Source of the DNA: Epiperipatus broadwayi
Taxonomy: Eukaryota; Onychophora; Udeonychophora; Euonychophora; Peripatidae
Assembly (NCBI GenBank): GCA_028023455.1
Contig: JAQFVV010006473.1
Coordinates: forward strand, 732,702-796,701
Direction: 5' to 3'
Length of the DNA stretch: 64,000 bases
A program made the translations under genes and the position numbers. Position 1 is the stretch's first letter. Each line of letters starts with the position of its first letter. The notes beneath the pieces were generated by a model. The model made no database searches, was not told where the DNA came from, and worked only from the letters and a program-made list of their open reading frames with translations. Of the stretch, positions 1-11,700 are shown in pieces.

Positions 1-3000
1 CCTATTATTATCTTAAATAATAAACCTATAGTATTCTTATGACTTCAGTAATAACTAATCATTAAGATTATACTAATAAATAAATCTTAATTCTTTTAAT
101 TAAAATAATTTAAACTAAATAAATCTCAGGTTCTTAAAACTACTTTAATTTAATCAAAAATTACTGTAGTAAAGCATGATAAGGGATTTAATATTATACT
201 CAACCACATCTAACTAATAAAAAATATAATAAATAATAATAATATTCTTCATTGTATGATTTAATCTTGCATATCTTTTTTTCCACTATAATTCTTATTC
301 ACCATGATAATAATAAAGAAATAATATAACATAATCTTTTATCTTTCATATGATCTTGCAATAAATATGTGGTAGTATTTTATAATCTGAAAAATATATT
401 TGCGCCAATGGATAGCATTATAATTCTTTATAATATTATAATAATTAAATTATGACCATAAAGATAATGTAAAATGTAATTTTTTAAATAACTAATCTTA
501 AGAAAATATTAGAATTCTTAAATAATACTTTTATTTATTTCTGTGCAAAATGTTATATTTTGGTTCAAATCTTCTATGGTTTTAAAATATTGCAGAGTGG
601 GAAAGAAATCAACTTAACACACAAATTTTGAAGAAAAAAACAAGTTTAACAAAATTTTATTACAACAAATAAAATAAACAATAATCTATTTACAATATTT
701 ACAATTTGTACAATAAGTCTTGCACCATTATAAATCTATGATTCATCGTACACTAATAAAATAAAAAGTAAATTTAAAGTCTTCACTCTGACTTAAAAAA
801 AAATACAATTTTCTATTTCCATCTTTGTCAAATTTTATAATAAAGATACAATTACTTTACATTAATTCTAAATATTATCTCTTACTAAATATCATTATAA
901 TATGCTTCCTTTAAGCATACATTGGTTACGAAGCATATAAAAAAAATAATAACATCTCGAATATGTATCTTATCACTAAATAATTTCTCATTTTTTTGCA
1001 ATGTTATTATTATTAAACACAAAATATCCAATGTTGGTCTATTAATAAAATACATGGACATCATTGCTAATCATATTATTATACCTAATATCTCTTACTT
1101 AATATTATTTTAATATGGAATAGTTGTAATTATTGATGTACTTCTTAATTTTTAAAATAACTACAAAATCTATCTATGCTTATCTTGTACTGTTTCGTTT
1201 TAGTACATTATCTGTTTTGAAAAATATTTAATACTTACAAAATTTAAAAATATTTGAAGTTATTTAAAATTCCAGAGCAACTTCACTTCATTTACATTCA
1301 TTCATGAAATTTATTTTATTTTTAAAATAAATATAGAACATATTCTATAATTCTTTATCATTTAATTATGTTTGATTTTAAATTCCATTTTGCATTGACT
1401 CTATTCACCCTCATAAGTAAACAAACCTATCTTATTCATTAAATAACAGTCCTTAAACTCTAAATTATTTATCATTTCTTTTTAAAAAATGCAATACTGT
1501 GCAATGTAATGCTTTGGAAAAATCATGATAGTGAATAGATGTGTAGGCATAGAGAAGAGTCTCACTCAATAGTACATATTAGATAGACATCATGGCACAG
1601 TGCATCAATAAAATAGAGGCATGACATATTTGTCTAATGACCTCCACTACCAACAACGATGTCAAAGCTATTACTTCAGCTTTCTAGAACATCAATATTC
1701 AATATAAAATAAACACTGCCCACAGATAAAATATACCAGGTACAGGGCTTTGTTAATTGTACCTGCATACTTAATAAGATCATAAAATTTTATTCCTGTT
1801 CCCATAATAAATCCTACATTAATAATATCTCATTGATTTCATGTTTTTAAAATTACTACCAAATCACTATCTTATAAAATTTTCCTATAGATTTATCAAA
1901 TCTACATCAACACTGATACTAACTAACATAGTCAAAATAACAAATAATATTCAGTCGTAACTATAATGATCTCAACTAATCAACAAGAAAAACGTTACTT
2001 TACTTTCCTATCAATATTCTTAAACAAAATACAAAATGATTATTATCCATACTTTAAATATCTAAGAAATATTGAAGTCCTTTATAAAAGAATCATATAA
2101 TTATTAATCATCATGTTGTATTTTACTAGTAATATGAAATCAAAATATGCATATCCTTAGAATAAATAAATTCTAATCTTATAAGTTTAATGTGTATATA
2201 AATGCATTCACACACAACCCAACATTCATACTTCAACATTATATAATTCGTTGATAATCTGCAAAAAAAAATACATCATAAAATATCAATATCTACAACT
2301 ATTACCTAAGTGATATCAACTTGTCAATCACTTATGATATCTTCTTGTCCACAAATTAAAATAAACATTGCATAGTATAATACATTCATACTATCATGCT
2401 TAAAAATATTAACTTATTTAAAATTATAAAAAATATTTATTATAAAACTATAATATTATTAGTGACTCAATTAATATTTATGTACCTATTCTACTAATTA
2501 AATAATGTGATAATTAGAACTAAGGTTAATAAAAAAATCAAGACATAATTACATATACTTCTATGTTGAATTGTCCTTTACACAATTAATATAAAATGTT
2601 TTTATTTTCCTTGATGTTTTTTTTTTTTAAAAAAAAACTCTTGAAGAGCGATTGAAATCCTCAACCTTTGTTGCTAGGGTTTTTGTTCCAACACTTGATG
2701 ACAAAACTAGAATTTTTCTTCCCCAACAAATGACTGAATAAATGACTGACTGATGCATGCATAGAATCCTTCCAACACGAATGAAGTTTTTAAAATAAAT
2801 GATAAAAAATAATAAAGGCAACATCTAAAAATCTAAAAAATTAACAAAAATAATCATTGATCTGTTCTGGAAAAGTTTATAAAATAATAGTTCATAGTCT
2901 CTATTATTCAGAACAATGATTATTAAAATAATAAATAAACTATAATATGAAAAAATAACACTCCAAAATTTCCTTCCTTAGAATTTTATGCCGGCTTGGT

Positions 3001-3755
3001 AGTGCCTTAGACACAGCGACTTGACTTCAGATATCCGGATATTTCTTTTTGTGAATTTTTTTAAATATTTTTTCAGAATTTAATAATTACTTATTGTTAA
3101 TAGTCCCATTATTTATAGGGTTTATTTGTCAGGCTAATTATTATTTATTTATCCAAGTATAGTTATTTCATCATAATTTTAATTATCGGTTCTTTTCTAC
3201 AAATCATTGTAATGCATATAGTCTTATAAAATTATGGATTTATTACATACCCTTTAAAATACTTTTCATTTTAGCTATTACTTATGACAAATTTTAAAAT
3301 TATCCATAATGTTTTCTTCAAAAAGATAAAACATTTTACCTCCATAACTTTACTTTTCTCATAAAATTTATTAAGAGTTTTGTCATATTATTTATCAGTT
3401 TCTGATACGACTATCTCACTACTAGAAAATGCATTTTTAATTTTAATTTCTGAGTAGCTTTCTTGTTAAGCACTCTGCATAATGTCCAATATACATCCTT
3501 ACTTAACAAAAGAGTTCTCCTTGTTAAAACTATTAATACTATATTATTAATTATAAATTTTACTTTTAAAATTTTTTTAAATAGGTAAGTATTACTTGTT
3601 GGTATTTCCATATTTTAATGTGAAGTTGAATTAAGTTTTGACAAAAATTTTGGCAAGGGAATTTAACTTTTAGCACTGCATCCTTTAGATAAAACTTGTT
3701 ATAATTTATTTAAAATACTCTCTTTGCAAAATACTTAAAATTGGTATCCTTATTC
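1..3755. other. AT-rich intergenic or intronic sequence, no gene seen
   Basis: Long A/T runs, scattered short frames of at most 66 codons with low-complexity translations. One CpG-bearing patch at 2990-3045 (GCCGGCTTGGTAGTGCC, ATATCCGGATATTTC) stands out but could not be assigned. Confidence 0.6.
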
Positions 3756-4386
3756 ATCATTATCATCATCATCATCATCAACCATTATCAATCCACTGCA
3801 GGATGAAGGTCTCTCCAAGTTTCATCCATCTTCTCTGATCTTTAGCTTCTCTTCTCCACAACACCCCTGCACATTTTCTTATTTCATCCATCCATCTCAC
3901 ATGTGGTCTCTTTCTGGGTCTTTTACAATCTCTTGGAATCCAGTTTAAAATTTCAATTGTCCATCTATTATCATCTCTTCTAGCAATATGTACAGCCTAA
4001 CTCCATTTCAATCTTTTAATTTTTTCAATAAGGTCAGTAACACCTGTTTGTTGTCTTACCCATACATTGCATTTTCGATCTCTTCTTGTTACTCCCAACA
4101 TACATCTCTCCATACTCCTTTGAGTGATCTGAAGTCTCTGTATTGCTCTTCTATTAAGTGTCCAAGTCTCAGATCCATAAGTAAGAACTGGTAAAACACA
4201 TTTATTAAAAACCATCCTTTTCAAACACATAGGCATATTTCCTTTTAGTATCAAGTTATTTCTACCAAAAGCACTCCAACCAAGTTTAATTCTATGATTA
4301 ATTTTGTCCATTATGTTTCCATCTGTATTAATAATCTGACCAAGGTATTTGTAACTATTAACTTCTTCTAATTCTTCTTCTAATCC
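3756..4386 (-). mobile_element. 3' end of an EN/RT non-LTR retrotransposon, 5' truncated
   Basis: The minus strand encodes the C-terminal tail typical of RTE-like/'craniofacial development protein 2-like' EN-RT elements: GWSAFGRNN, ILKGNMPMCLKR, VFNKC, LPVLTYGSETWTL, LQITQRSMERCMLGVTRRDR, VTDLIEKIKRLKW. The first 104 codons are open (4311-3997). The tail then continues with a frame change through the region read as a gain of RPR-like and WR-like sequence to about 3800. It ends at 3756 in an ATG/ATC trinucleotide run, the short simple-repeat tail common in RTE-type elements. The 5' truncation lies near 4386. A 13 bp string TTGCAAATAAATT occurs at 4391 and again at 4927, bracketing the adjacent hairpin. 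Confidence 0.85.
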
Positions 4387-4470
4387 TTATTAGTTGCAAA
4401 TAAATTCATCATATATAATAACACAGCAAAGGTACATCAACTTTTTTTTAAAAAAATATATATGTTCTAC

Positions 4471-4928
4471 AATAATATCAACAAATAAAAAATCCTTCTC
4501 CTTTTTCTTTTCAAAAACTTTATTTTTTTTATCTCAATACTGAACATATATATACATTTATATAATACAAAACTCCAACGTTTCAACTGTTTTTTTCTCA
4601 TACAGTCATTTTCAAGGATCTGCAACAACAATATTAAATACATATCAATAAATAACTTCAATTACATAAAAACTTCCTCTTACATTAACATAAACATCAA
4701 AGTTAATGTAAGAGGAAGTTTTTATGTAATTGAAGTTATTTATTGATATGTATTTAATATTGTTGTTGCAGCTTTGAAAATGACTGTATGAGAAAAAAAC
4801 AGTTGAAACATTGGAGTTTTGTATTATATAAATGTGTGTATATATATATATATGTTCAGTATTGAGATAAAAAAATAAAGTTTTTGAAAACAAAAAGGAG
4901 AAGGATTTTTTATTTGTTGATATTATTG
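4471..4928. repeat. Long foldback (hairpin) element, about 220 bp arms
   Basis: Bases 4471-4691 and 4703-4926 are nearly perfect inverted repeats around a loop of about 12 bases (ATAAACATCAAA), so the strand can fold into a hairpin of over 200 bp. Arms differ by a few substitutions and small indels, one of them CpG versus TpG (CCAACG versus CCAATG). The ORFs seen here on both strands are mirror translations of the arms and not genes. TTGCAAATAAATT at about 4391 and 4927 could be a target duplication if the unit is 4405-4926. Confidence 0.92.
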
Positions 4929-4939
4929 CAAATAAATTA

Positions 4940-5949
4940 TAAGAGAGCTATTATAGCACTGAATTTACTAATAAAACAAAAAAAATTAAAAGAAGCACAA
5001 AATTTTAGAAAAATCACCACCACTGAACTAACCGTGCATCAGTATTTATACCCCAAAAAATACATCATTTTATTGGTTTTATGCTTTTCACCTGATAACT
5101 TAATTTGCATATAACTTCAGTATCACACAATTAAATTTAAAAAAGAAAATATGACTCATTTTTATTTAAAATATTACTTAAAATATTAATTTTAAATTAA
5201 TTTTTGTACTTTATTAAAATTAATTAAACATTTTAAAATGACTTTTAGAAAACAATATTTATCAATTTATTCCACCCTTTATTTTTAATGTATCTATTTT
5301 TTAAAACAAATATTTAACTTTTACTAATTACATTCATTTTATAAAACTATTTAAACATTTTATAACAACTAATTTAATATTTGCTCGTGATACATAAATA
5401 AATATCTTCAATTCTATAGTGTAATTTTTTAAAATAATTTTGAAACTTTGTTAACACAAACACTAGTAAGCACATATCTATGACTGTATACATGTCACAT
5501 GAATTACAACTGAGACAGACTGTATCAAAATTCTGTCTGGAAAATATTAAATGTTAATTGCAACAATTATTATATTAAATAAATAATCTAATAATAAAAT
5601 TTGGAATAATAATTTTGAAAACATACAATTAATTATAAATTTTCCTACCACAAAGATTACTTTTAAAACATATAATATTAAATATAATTATTAGATATAA
5701 TTTATACTTTAAAATATAGTATTTATTTAATTACAAGTTTTAGCTATTAAAATTCAACTTTTAAAACATATTTTAAACATTTATTGCTACATTATTTATT
5801 ATGGCCAGCTTTCCCAACCATATACAATTAATACATTTAGCTTTATTTAACTGTTTTAATGTTATTTAGCACAATTTTAGGCATTAAATATTTTTATTTT
5901 GCTTTAAATTGAACTTTAAAAAAATTATCAATATAATATAATATAATGA
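4940..5949. other. AT-rich sequence, nothing recognised
   Basis: Low-complexity A/T-rich DNA between the long hairpin and SINE-like copy 1. No ORF, splice-bounded exon or repeat structure was seen. Confidence 0.6.
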
Positions 5950-6095
5950 TCGGAGAGAAAAGATTCTTAACATATCTACACTACAGGGCACCACTAGGCA
6001 TTTGAACCTAGAAAATTTATATAGTAGGCAGATATGTAAAAAATATTTTATATTGGTTGATTCCGACCATTAGCCCATTGTCACTAGCTCAGCAG
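5950..6095 (-). repeat. Short SINE-like repeat, copy 1
   Basis: The plus strand reads CAGGGCACCACTAGGCATTT, GAACCTAGAAAATTTATATA, GTAGGCAGATATG, then after about 30 bases CCATTAGCCCATTGTCACTAG. These blocks occur in the same order on the minus strand at 23868-24000. The orientation is relative; the copy at 23868 is taken as plus. tRNA-like ancestry is possible but no clean pol III boxes are visible here. Confidence 0.6.
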
Positions 6096-7299
6096 AGTAG
6101 CAGAGATTTATATTTATAAATTCTTATCTAAAAACATTTTCAAAATAAAGGAAACCACTGCCAGAAATAACACACAAACATTTATTTAAACATATATAAG
6201 ATTTAAAATTATTTTAGTATCAGTTTTACATTTTAAAATTTAACTTACATTTTTAACTTTGATTTTAGATTTTAATTTACATTTTAATTTTTATAAGTTT
6301 GCACAGATGGATTTATAAAAGTTTGTTTTATAATGTTGAGTACAGATCAGTTACATAGATTACATGGTCAAAAACATTTCAAAATAAACATAAACGATCA
6401 AAATATCAAGTCATTGATGGAATTGCAGAGGGAAATGTATAAAAAAACCCAATGGCATTCATCATAAGATGCTGAATTGACACCACTAACTTAAAAGACA
6501 TCTGAATAAATACATTTTAGATACCCACTGTAAGATATCATTATTTACCAAATGTCTATATATTTTGATCAAATATGACAACCAAAAACATAATTAACCG
6601 ATAACAAATCCATGCAAGCATCCATACCCAACTTAAATTTAATGCATTTAGCATGTCGAGTATGAATAGACTACATAGATTGCATTTGAAAAGAAAATAT
6701 TTTATCCCTTATTTAACCTTAGGCCAAAAGTTCGCAGTTAAACCAACATCAATCCATCTGATATATTGATGTATTCAATGTAATACAAATAGGACAGCAC
6801 AAATATAAGTTAAGAGAAGAAATTGACTCTCATCCAGATAGAAATACTACATCTATCTGATGAGAAGAGCAATTAAAAAAAACTCCGTAGGAAGGGACAG
6901 CATTCTCTGTCTTATTATCCCTTCCATAAGCAAAATGGGAGTGTGCAGCGTATACTAGCAATTCTGCCCATAGTGAACCTCATACTACATCTACTAATTA
7001 CACCAATATATCTAATCCACTGACCTAATTCAACTACAAAATGAATCACCTAAGATTACCCTCCCCTAATAAAACTTCACAGATCTATATAGCCATTCAC
7101 CCCTGTCTTAAATTTAACATTTATATAATTTAGTTTAACGAAAAACAGAAATCATAGTAAAAACTTAAAAAACAAAAAAATATATAAATGGAAATGATTT
7201 TACAAAAAAAATACATCAAATAAAATTATAACTAATTTAGTCAGATAGGAAATTCTTCTATTTAAAATATTGAAAAGTTTAGCATTTAGAGTTCGTTTT
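6096..7299. other. Unclassified sequence with weak internal similarity
   Basis: The phrase GA.TACA....CTACATAGATT.CAT occurs near 6335 (AGTTACATAGATTACATGG) and 6667 (GACTACATAGATTGCATTT), suggesting an old duplicated repeat of about 330 bp period. A somewhat GC-richer tract at 6780-7080 has no ORF. Confidence 0.4.
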
Positions 7300-8076
7300 G
7301 TTTAGAAATGTTCATTAATTATATATTTCTTACTGTTTTGAAAAATGTCCGTAGTCTCTGATTTCTTGTAATGGAAGGTGTTAATTCCCACAAGGTTATA
7401 AGGAGATTGGTGTGCAGTTAACCGTTGGTCCTTTGTGGTTGATGGTATTCTTCCAGGCCTTGATATCCTGTGGTCTGCAATATTGGAAAACGATGTTTCA
7501 TTTTTTTGAACAACTGAAGAAATTGAAAGTGTGTCTTTCAATCTCTTCTCCTCCAACCCTCTCCGACTTAACACATATCTGTCCTCTCTTAATAATAACT
7601 TTCTTATTGTCAAACATTTCCTTTTATATTAATTTTGCGGATTAACTCAACATTACATCATGATGATGAAGACCCTTTCGCTGAGGTCTGATTCCTAAGG
7701 AATTTCTTTTTATTTGCTATTAGTTTCTATTGTTTTCCTATCTGATCATTGCTTATACATTTAAATGCCCAAGGGCTAGTTCACCTGGACTAATTAAAAT
7801 AATCATTTCCATTTTTCAATAACATTAATTAATTTTTTTATCTTTAAATCTTTTAAGTCCTTTTCTTGAAAATTTAGTTTTAAAACTTTTTCTTTTCTTT
7901 AATAAAGTTTCTTTTTTTAATTTCTCATCTGTGCGATTTTATATATATTAGAGTTTAGATGATTTTTTAATTTTCAATTTTTAATTCTTAAAAAAAGAAG
8001 TTTTTATTTGCGAACTTTTATTTTTTTATGTTTAATAATAAAAAAAATAATGTAATGGAGTATGTGCCCGTTACAA
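7300..8076 (-). mobile_element. LTR-like segment (minus strand), starts TGTAACGGG
   Basis: On the minus strand the segment opens at 8076 with TGTAACGGGCAC, the same nine-base start as the segment at 21787. Shared landmarks in the same order are a GCCCTTGGGC/CCTTAGGGC block and an AATCAGACCTCAGCG / ACACAGACCTCAGTG block. TG at the start and AT-rich U3-like sequence suggest an LTR or its remnant. A 103-codon minus-strand frame (7613-7302) lies in it; its protein matches nothing I recognise and is probably not coding. No internal retrotransposon genes adjoin. Confidence 0.4.
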
Positions 8077-8089
8077 TAATTATTGTACA

Positions 8090-8830
8090 AAGAGAACATA
8101 TCCTACATTTAAATTTTTTTAGTAAATTGCTATAATGAATTAATTCTGACCTAAAGAAAAGTGCACAATATATATATATATAAACATAACCGTTTATGAT
8201 ATATAAAATAAACAAATAAATTTATAAAGTAAATTTATATTAATATGTTTAAATATTAATATTTTAAATAGTAATAATTTTAAACAATATTTTTAAAGAT
8301 AAATTAATATTTTTACAATGATTCATAGTTTCTTTATCCACTCTATATATTATCATCTCTATTGCCAATTTTTAGAATCATTAATAGGCATATATATATA
8401 GTGACAGAATGGTTCAAACTTGGTCACAACAAGCAAAAAATTTAGTGGTCAGCATGTGTAGACATGACTATTGAATTTTTAGCGATTTTAAATTTAAGTT
8501 AGTTATTTTCTCTCTTTATTAATGCATGGTGATAATTGTTAAAGGTATATATATCTCAGAAAAAAGGGGGGGGATCATACTCTGTTGTCTCAAAACATTT
8601 ATGTATGTACAGGTTATGGATGTGTGCATGGATAGGTTTAATTGTTGAGAAGGGAGAGTTGAGGTTTTTTATATTTTCTTCTGTTTTTTTTTTTGCAAGA
8701 AGCACAGAAATTTCCAGAAACAAATGAATTTGAAAGGTGTTAAAAAGCTTTCACATATGTTGACCATCTTGTTGGGCATAAAACAAGAACAGAAAATAGA
8801 AAATGAGTGAACTTTCTAGAAAAAATGGAG
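8090..8830. other. AT-rich sequence, nothing recognised
   Basis: Contains short TA runs at 8168-8183 and a GGGGGGG tract near 8565. A GGTTCAAACT string at 8410 is too isolated to call a pol III box. Confidence 0.5.
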
Positions 8831-8832
8831 GC

Positions 8833-8846
8833 GGGGTATAAAAGGA
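8833..8846 (+). promoter_or_regulatory. Strong TATA box candidate (GCGGGGTATAAAAGG)
   Basis: GGCGGGGTATAAAAGG is a near-ideal TATA box with GC flanks, which is rare in this AT-rich window. Start-site-like sequence lies about 25-30 bases downstream (CTCATGG, 8861-8867), and slightly GC-richer sequence runs to about 9100. No ORF or splice-bounded exon could be recognised downstream, so it may drive a non-coding or first-exon transcript, or be part of an old repeat. Confidence 0.35.
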
Positions 8847-8849
8847 AAG

Positions 8850-10239
8850 ATCTCAGAATGCTCATGGTCTTGTCCCTGCAGAGAGTGAAGTAAAAGTAGA
8901 GAGATATAGTTAATGTAGCAAAGATTAACATAATTTTTACACCAAATTGCAGCCAAAATGGAAATATGGGAGTGAAAATCTAACATGTTGGACTCAAAAC
9001 TCTGACCTCAGCTAAGTGTATGCTGCTACAATTGTTTTAGAAAGAACCAGCCTCATTGGATTAAAAGCTATGACCATGATCGAAAGTTCAGGAAAGCAAG
9101 AAAATTAAAATAAAGAAGAAACCAATGTGCCATCATATATTTATTTACCTGGATTCATATTCAAATATAAAATGTGTTTTCATTTTACGAGCTCCCATGG
9201 GAAATGCAGGTAATATTAATTTTTATATTAATTTTGATCCAAATTTCTCAGCAGATTCTTTAGACGTTATAAAGAAAATAAAAGAAAAGAAATAATAATT
9301 TGCACAAGCTTGGATTGCTGTTATAGCTGACATCATGCCTTAAACTCAACTAATAGTTATGAAATAAAAATAAGAAAGTTTATATATATTTTAAAAAAAG
9401 AGACAAAGAGGAGAAGAATTCTTTTTCAATCTCTTCTTGACTATTAAACTTTATTTTAAATGTAGATTGCATGTATGATGGTGTATGTGTGTGCATTTCT
9501 CAAAACAGCAGAGTATTAATTTCATGTAAAATTATAATAAATTTGTTCTTTACTCACATATAATAAAATTATCAATTAACGATAGTTGGTAAACTTATGA
9601 TAGATTTGTTAGCTATCAAATCACATATATTATAGACTGTGGTTATGTTGTTTTCTTTTTTATATGTACTTGTAGCAATTTACAAGGTTTATATGTAGAT
9701 TGATCCTCAATTACCAAGTGGTACTAAAATACGAGGGTGATTATTTCCCACCTCACATCTGCTCCAGGCAATAATGCTACCCAACCTGAGTCTGAGTTAG
9801 TTGATGGTCAAACCTTTCTAATCTATAGTCAAATTACTTATCATTAGTGTATTCCCTACATGTAATTCTTATTTTTATATAAGATTGGCACTTGGAATGT
9901 ACTGGATGTTTATAAATATGCATTGGGAAATTTATTTATATTTTATTGTTATAGATTAGAATCATACATAAGGGAGGTTTTGTTACAACAGGCGTTTTTG
10001 CAAATTTTCATAAGCAATAGATTTGTACATATGTATACATGTGGGAATAAAGAATATACATGTACTGTTGATGAAAAAGGGAGGTTTTGTTATAATGTAA
10101 ATAGATACGTATGTTTATTTTACATGTTCTCATAAATAATAAATTCACACATATGTATATGTGCGATTATAAATATATGTATATATGTCAACTGTTCAAT
10201 AAGAAAGGGTGGTTTATATGAAAACAAAGTTAAATAATT
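8850..10239. other. Mixed-composition sequence downstream of the TATA candidate
   Basis: Slightly less AT-rich to about 9100 and around 9700-9830, with no frame over 70 codons and no convincing exon. The 70-codon frame at 9923-10135 has no recognisable features. Confidence 0.5.
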
Positions 10240-10478
10240 ATACAAATATATAAACCATTATACAATTACAAATATCCAATAATGCCCTCTGTTTAAGATC
10301 GTTTGCTTATTTAAAATTTCATGCTCTGTGTTTGAGTTAGTTTGTATTTCAATATTTAACATCCTTTAGTGTACAACTTCAAAGTGGTATCATTTGAAGT
10401 TCGCTATTATTGAGATATAGACTATTAAACAGAGGGAGTTACTGGATATTTGTAATTGTATAATAGTTTATATATATA
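10240..10478. repeat. Foldback MITE-like element, about 48 bp terminal inverted repeats
   Basis: Left TATAAACCATTATACAATTA CAAATATCC...CCCTCTGTTTAA (10249-10297) is the reverse complement, with few changes, of TTAAACAGAGGGAGTTACTGG...TATAATAGTTTATA (10424-10472). The element is about 225 bp with a 125 bp unpaired centre. The flanks are TA-rich, consistent with TA target duplication but not diagnostic. Confidence 0.85.
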
Positions 10479-10633
10479 TACACATACCACAAAAGGTGAA
10501 TAAACAAGAAAAAATCAAACAAAAAATACATTGAAATCAAACAAAAATAATAAACAAAAAAAAAATTTGCAACATTTTTTTGTCATAAGCTTTAAAAATT
10601 TTATGTTGTTTTATAAATTATCAGATCTATAAG

Positions 10634-10634
<1 letters not shown>

Positions 10635-10671
<37 letters not shown>
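10635..10671. repeat. (TA)n microsatellite
   Basis: About 18 TA units abutting the left end of the small foldback element at 10673. Confidence 0.95.
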
Positions 10672-10672
<1 letters not shown>

Positions 10673-10673
<1 letters not shown>

Positions 10674-10816
10674 AAAACATGCTACTAGCTCTAAACAAGT
10701 TATCTTTATGATAAATGCTACAAGAGAAGGCATTCAAATCATTTTTATCTAGGATTTCCCCTTCTCTTGTAGCATTTATCATAAAAAAGCTTGTTTAGAG
10801 CTATTAGCATGTTCTT
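10673..10816. repeat. Small foldback element, about 58 bp arms
   Basis: AACATGCTACTAGCTCTAAA...GCTACAAGAGAAGG (10675-10733) pairs with CCTTCTCTTGTAGC...TTTAGAGCTATTAGCATGTT (10759-10813), with a loop of about 25 bases. A (TA)n run of about 35 bases (10635-10671) directly abuts its left end. Confidence 0.85.
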
Positions 10817-10819
10817 TAT

Positions 10820-11569
10820 TTTACATATTTATAAATGCAAGCTATATAAGTCATGTGATATATGACTTGATTATATATATTGTAACATTTATAACGTGAA
10901 TCAAAATATATTAATATATTAAAATATCAAAAATCCAAATATTATAACTTGATAAACGAAAAAAAATTGTAACTTACATTTTATATCAAAAGAAAAGAAT
11001 TATAATAATAATACCTGAGTAGTGGCTATTAAACAAAAGATCAGACGATGAGTTATCAATCATATTAAGGCAACTTAAAATATGATTCAATAGCAATCAA
11101 AATGATGAGTAGGAACATATTAAGGATCATTGGATTAAATGAAACATATTACAGAGACTCATATACATAAATAGACATCGAAATTTATTACTTTCAATAC
11201 TCAAATAAATATTAATTATCAATAAAATTATCGGTGGCCTAAATTCATTAATTTCTACTTAAGATTTCTAAAGATATCATAATATCAATAATTAGAAACA
11301 ATAATGCTTAGATACTAGTCATTTCAGGTGTCTGGACTATTTCAAACCCTAGTTAGGCAGCCATTGTATCATCAATAAACAAGTAGAAACTATAAACAAA
11401 TTATTAAGAACAAACTATTATAACTCAGAAAATAGCATCAAGTGGGTGAGTACACTGGTAACTCAATAAAATATCTTCTCAGGTATACATACAGTAGATT
11501 TTATCCACTTTCATCTCTTGGTTTGATGTCAAGTGCATATTTAAGTAAATAACAAGTGAATATGGTCTA
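10820..11569. other. AT-rich sequence, nothing recognised
   Basis: No ORF or repeat structure apart from isolated A/T runs. Confidence 0.5.
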
Positions 11570-11700
11570 GCAGGGTGCCACTAGATTATCTGAACCTAGA
11601 CACAGTTATGTACCGGGTTTGAATCCCTTTTTGGTACTTTATTTCTAACAAAAATGGAGGATTTTGTTTTTAGGCCCATAACATGGTATGCACTAACCTT
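11570..11700 (-). repeat. Short SINE-like repeat, copy 2 (partial)
   Basis: CAGGGTGCCACTAGATTATC and TGAACCTAGA match the core of copies 1 and 3. The sequence then diverges into GTACCGGGTTTGAATCCC, which is a good match to a pol III B box (GGTTCGANTCC). It may be a different SINE joined to, or a variant of, the same family. Confidence 0.5.

Noticed and set aside
4467-5114. Three ORFs (minus 4467-4661, minus 4645-4893, plus 4884-5114)
   Set aside because: All fall wholly or partly in the inverted repeat or its flank and mirror one another; composition is low complexity.
7302-7613. 103-codon minus-strand ORF as a transposase N-terminus
   Set aside because: A faint GRIPSTT-like resemblance to Tc1-type linkers was considered, but helix-turn-helix and DDE motifs are absent and the frame lies in an LTR-like segment.
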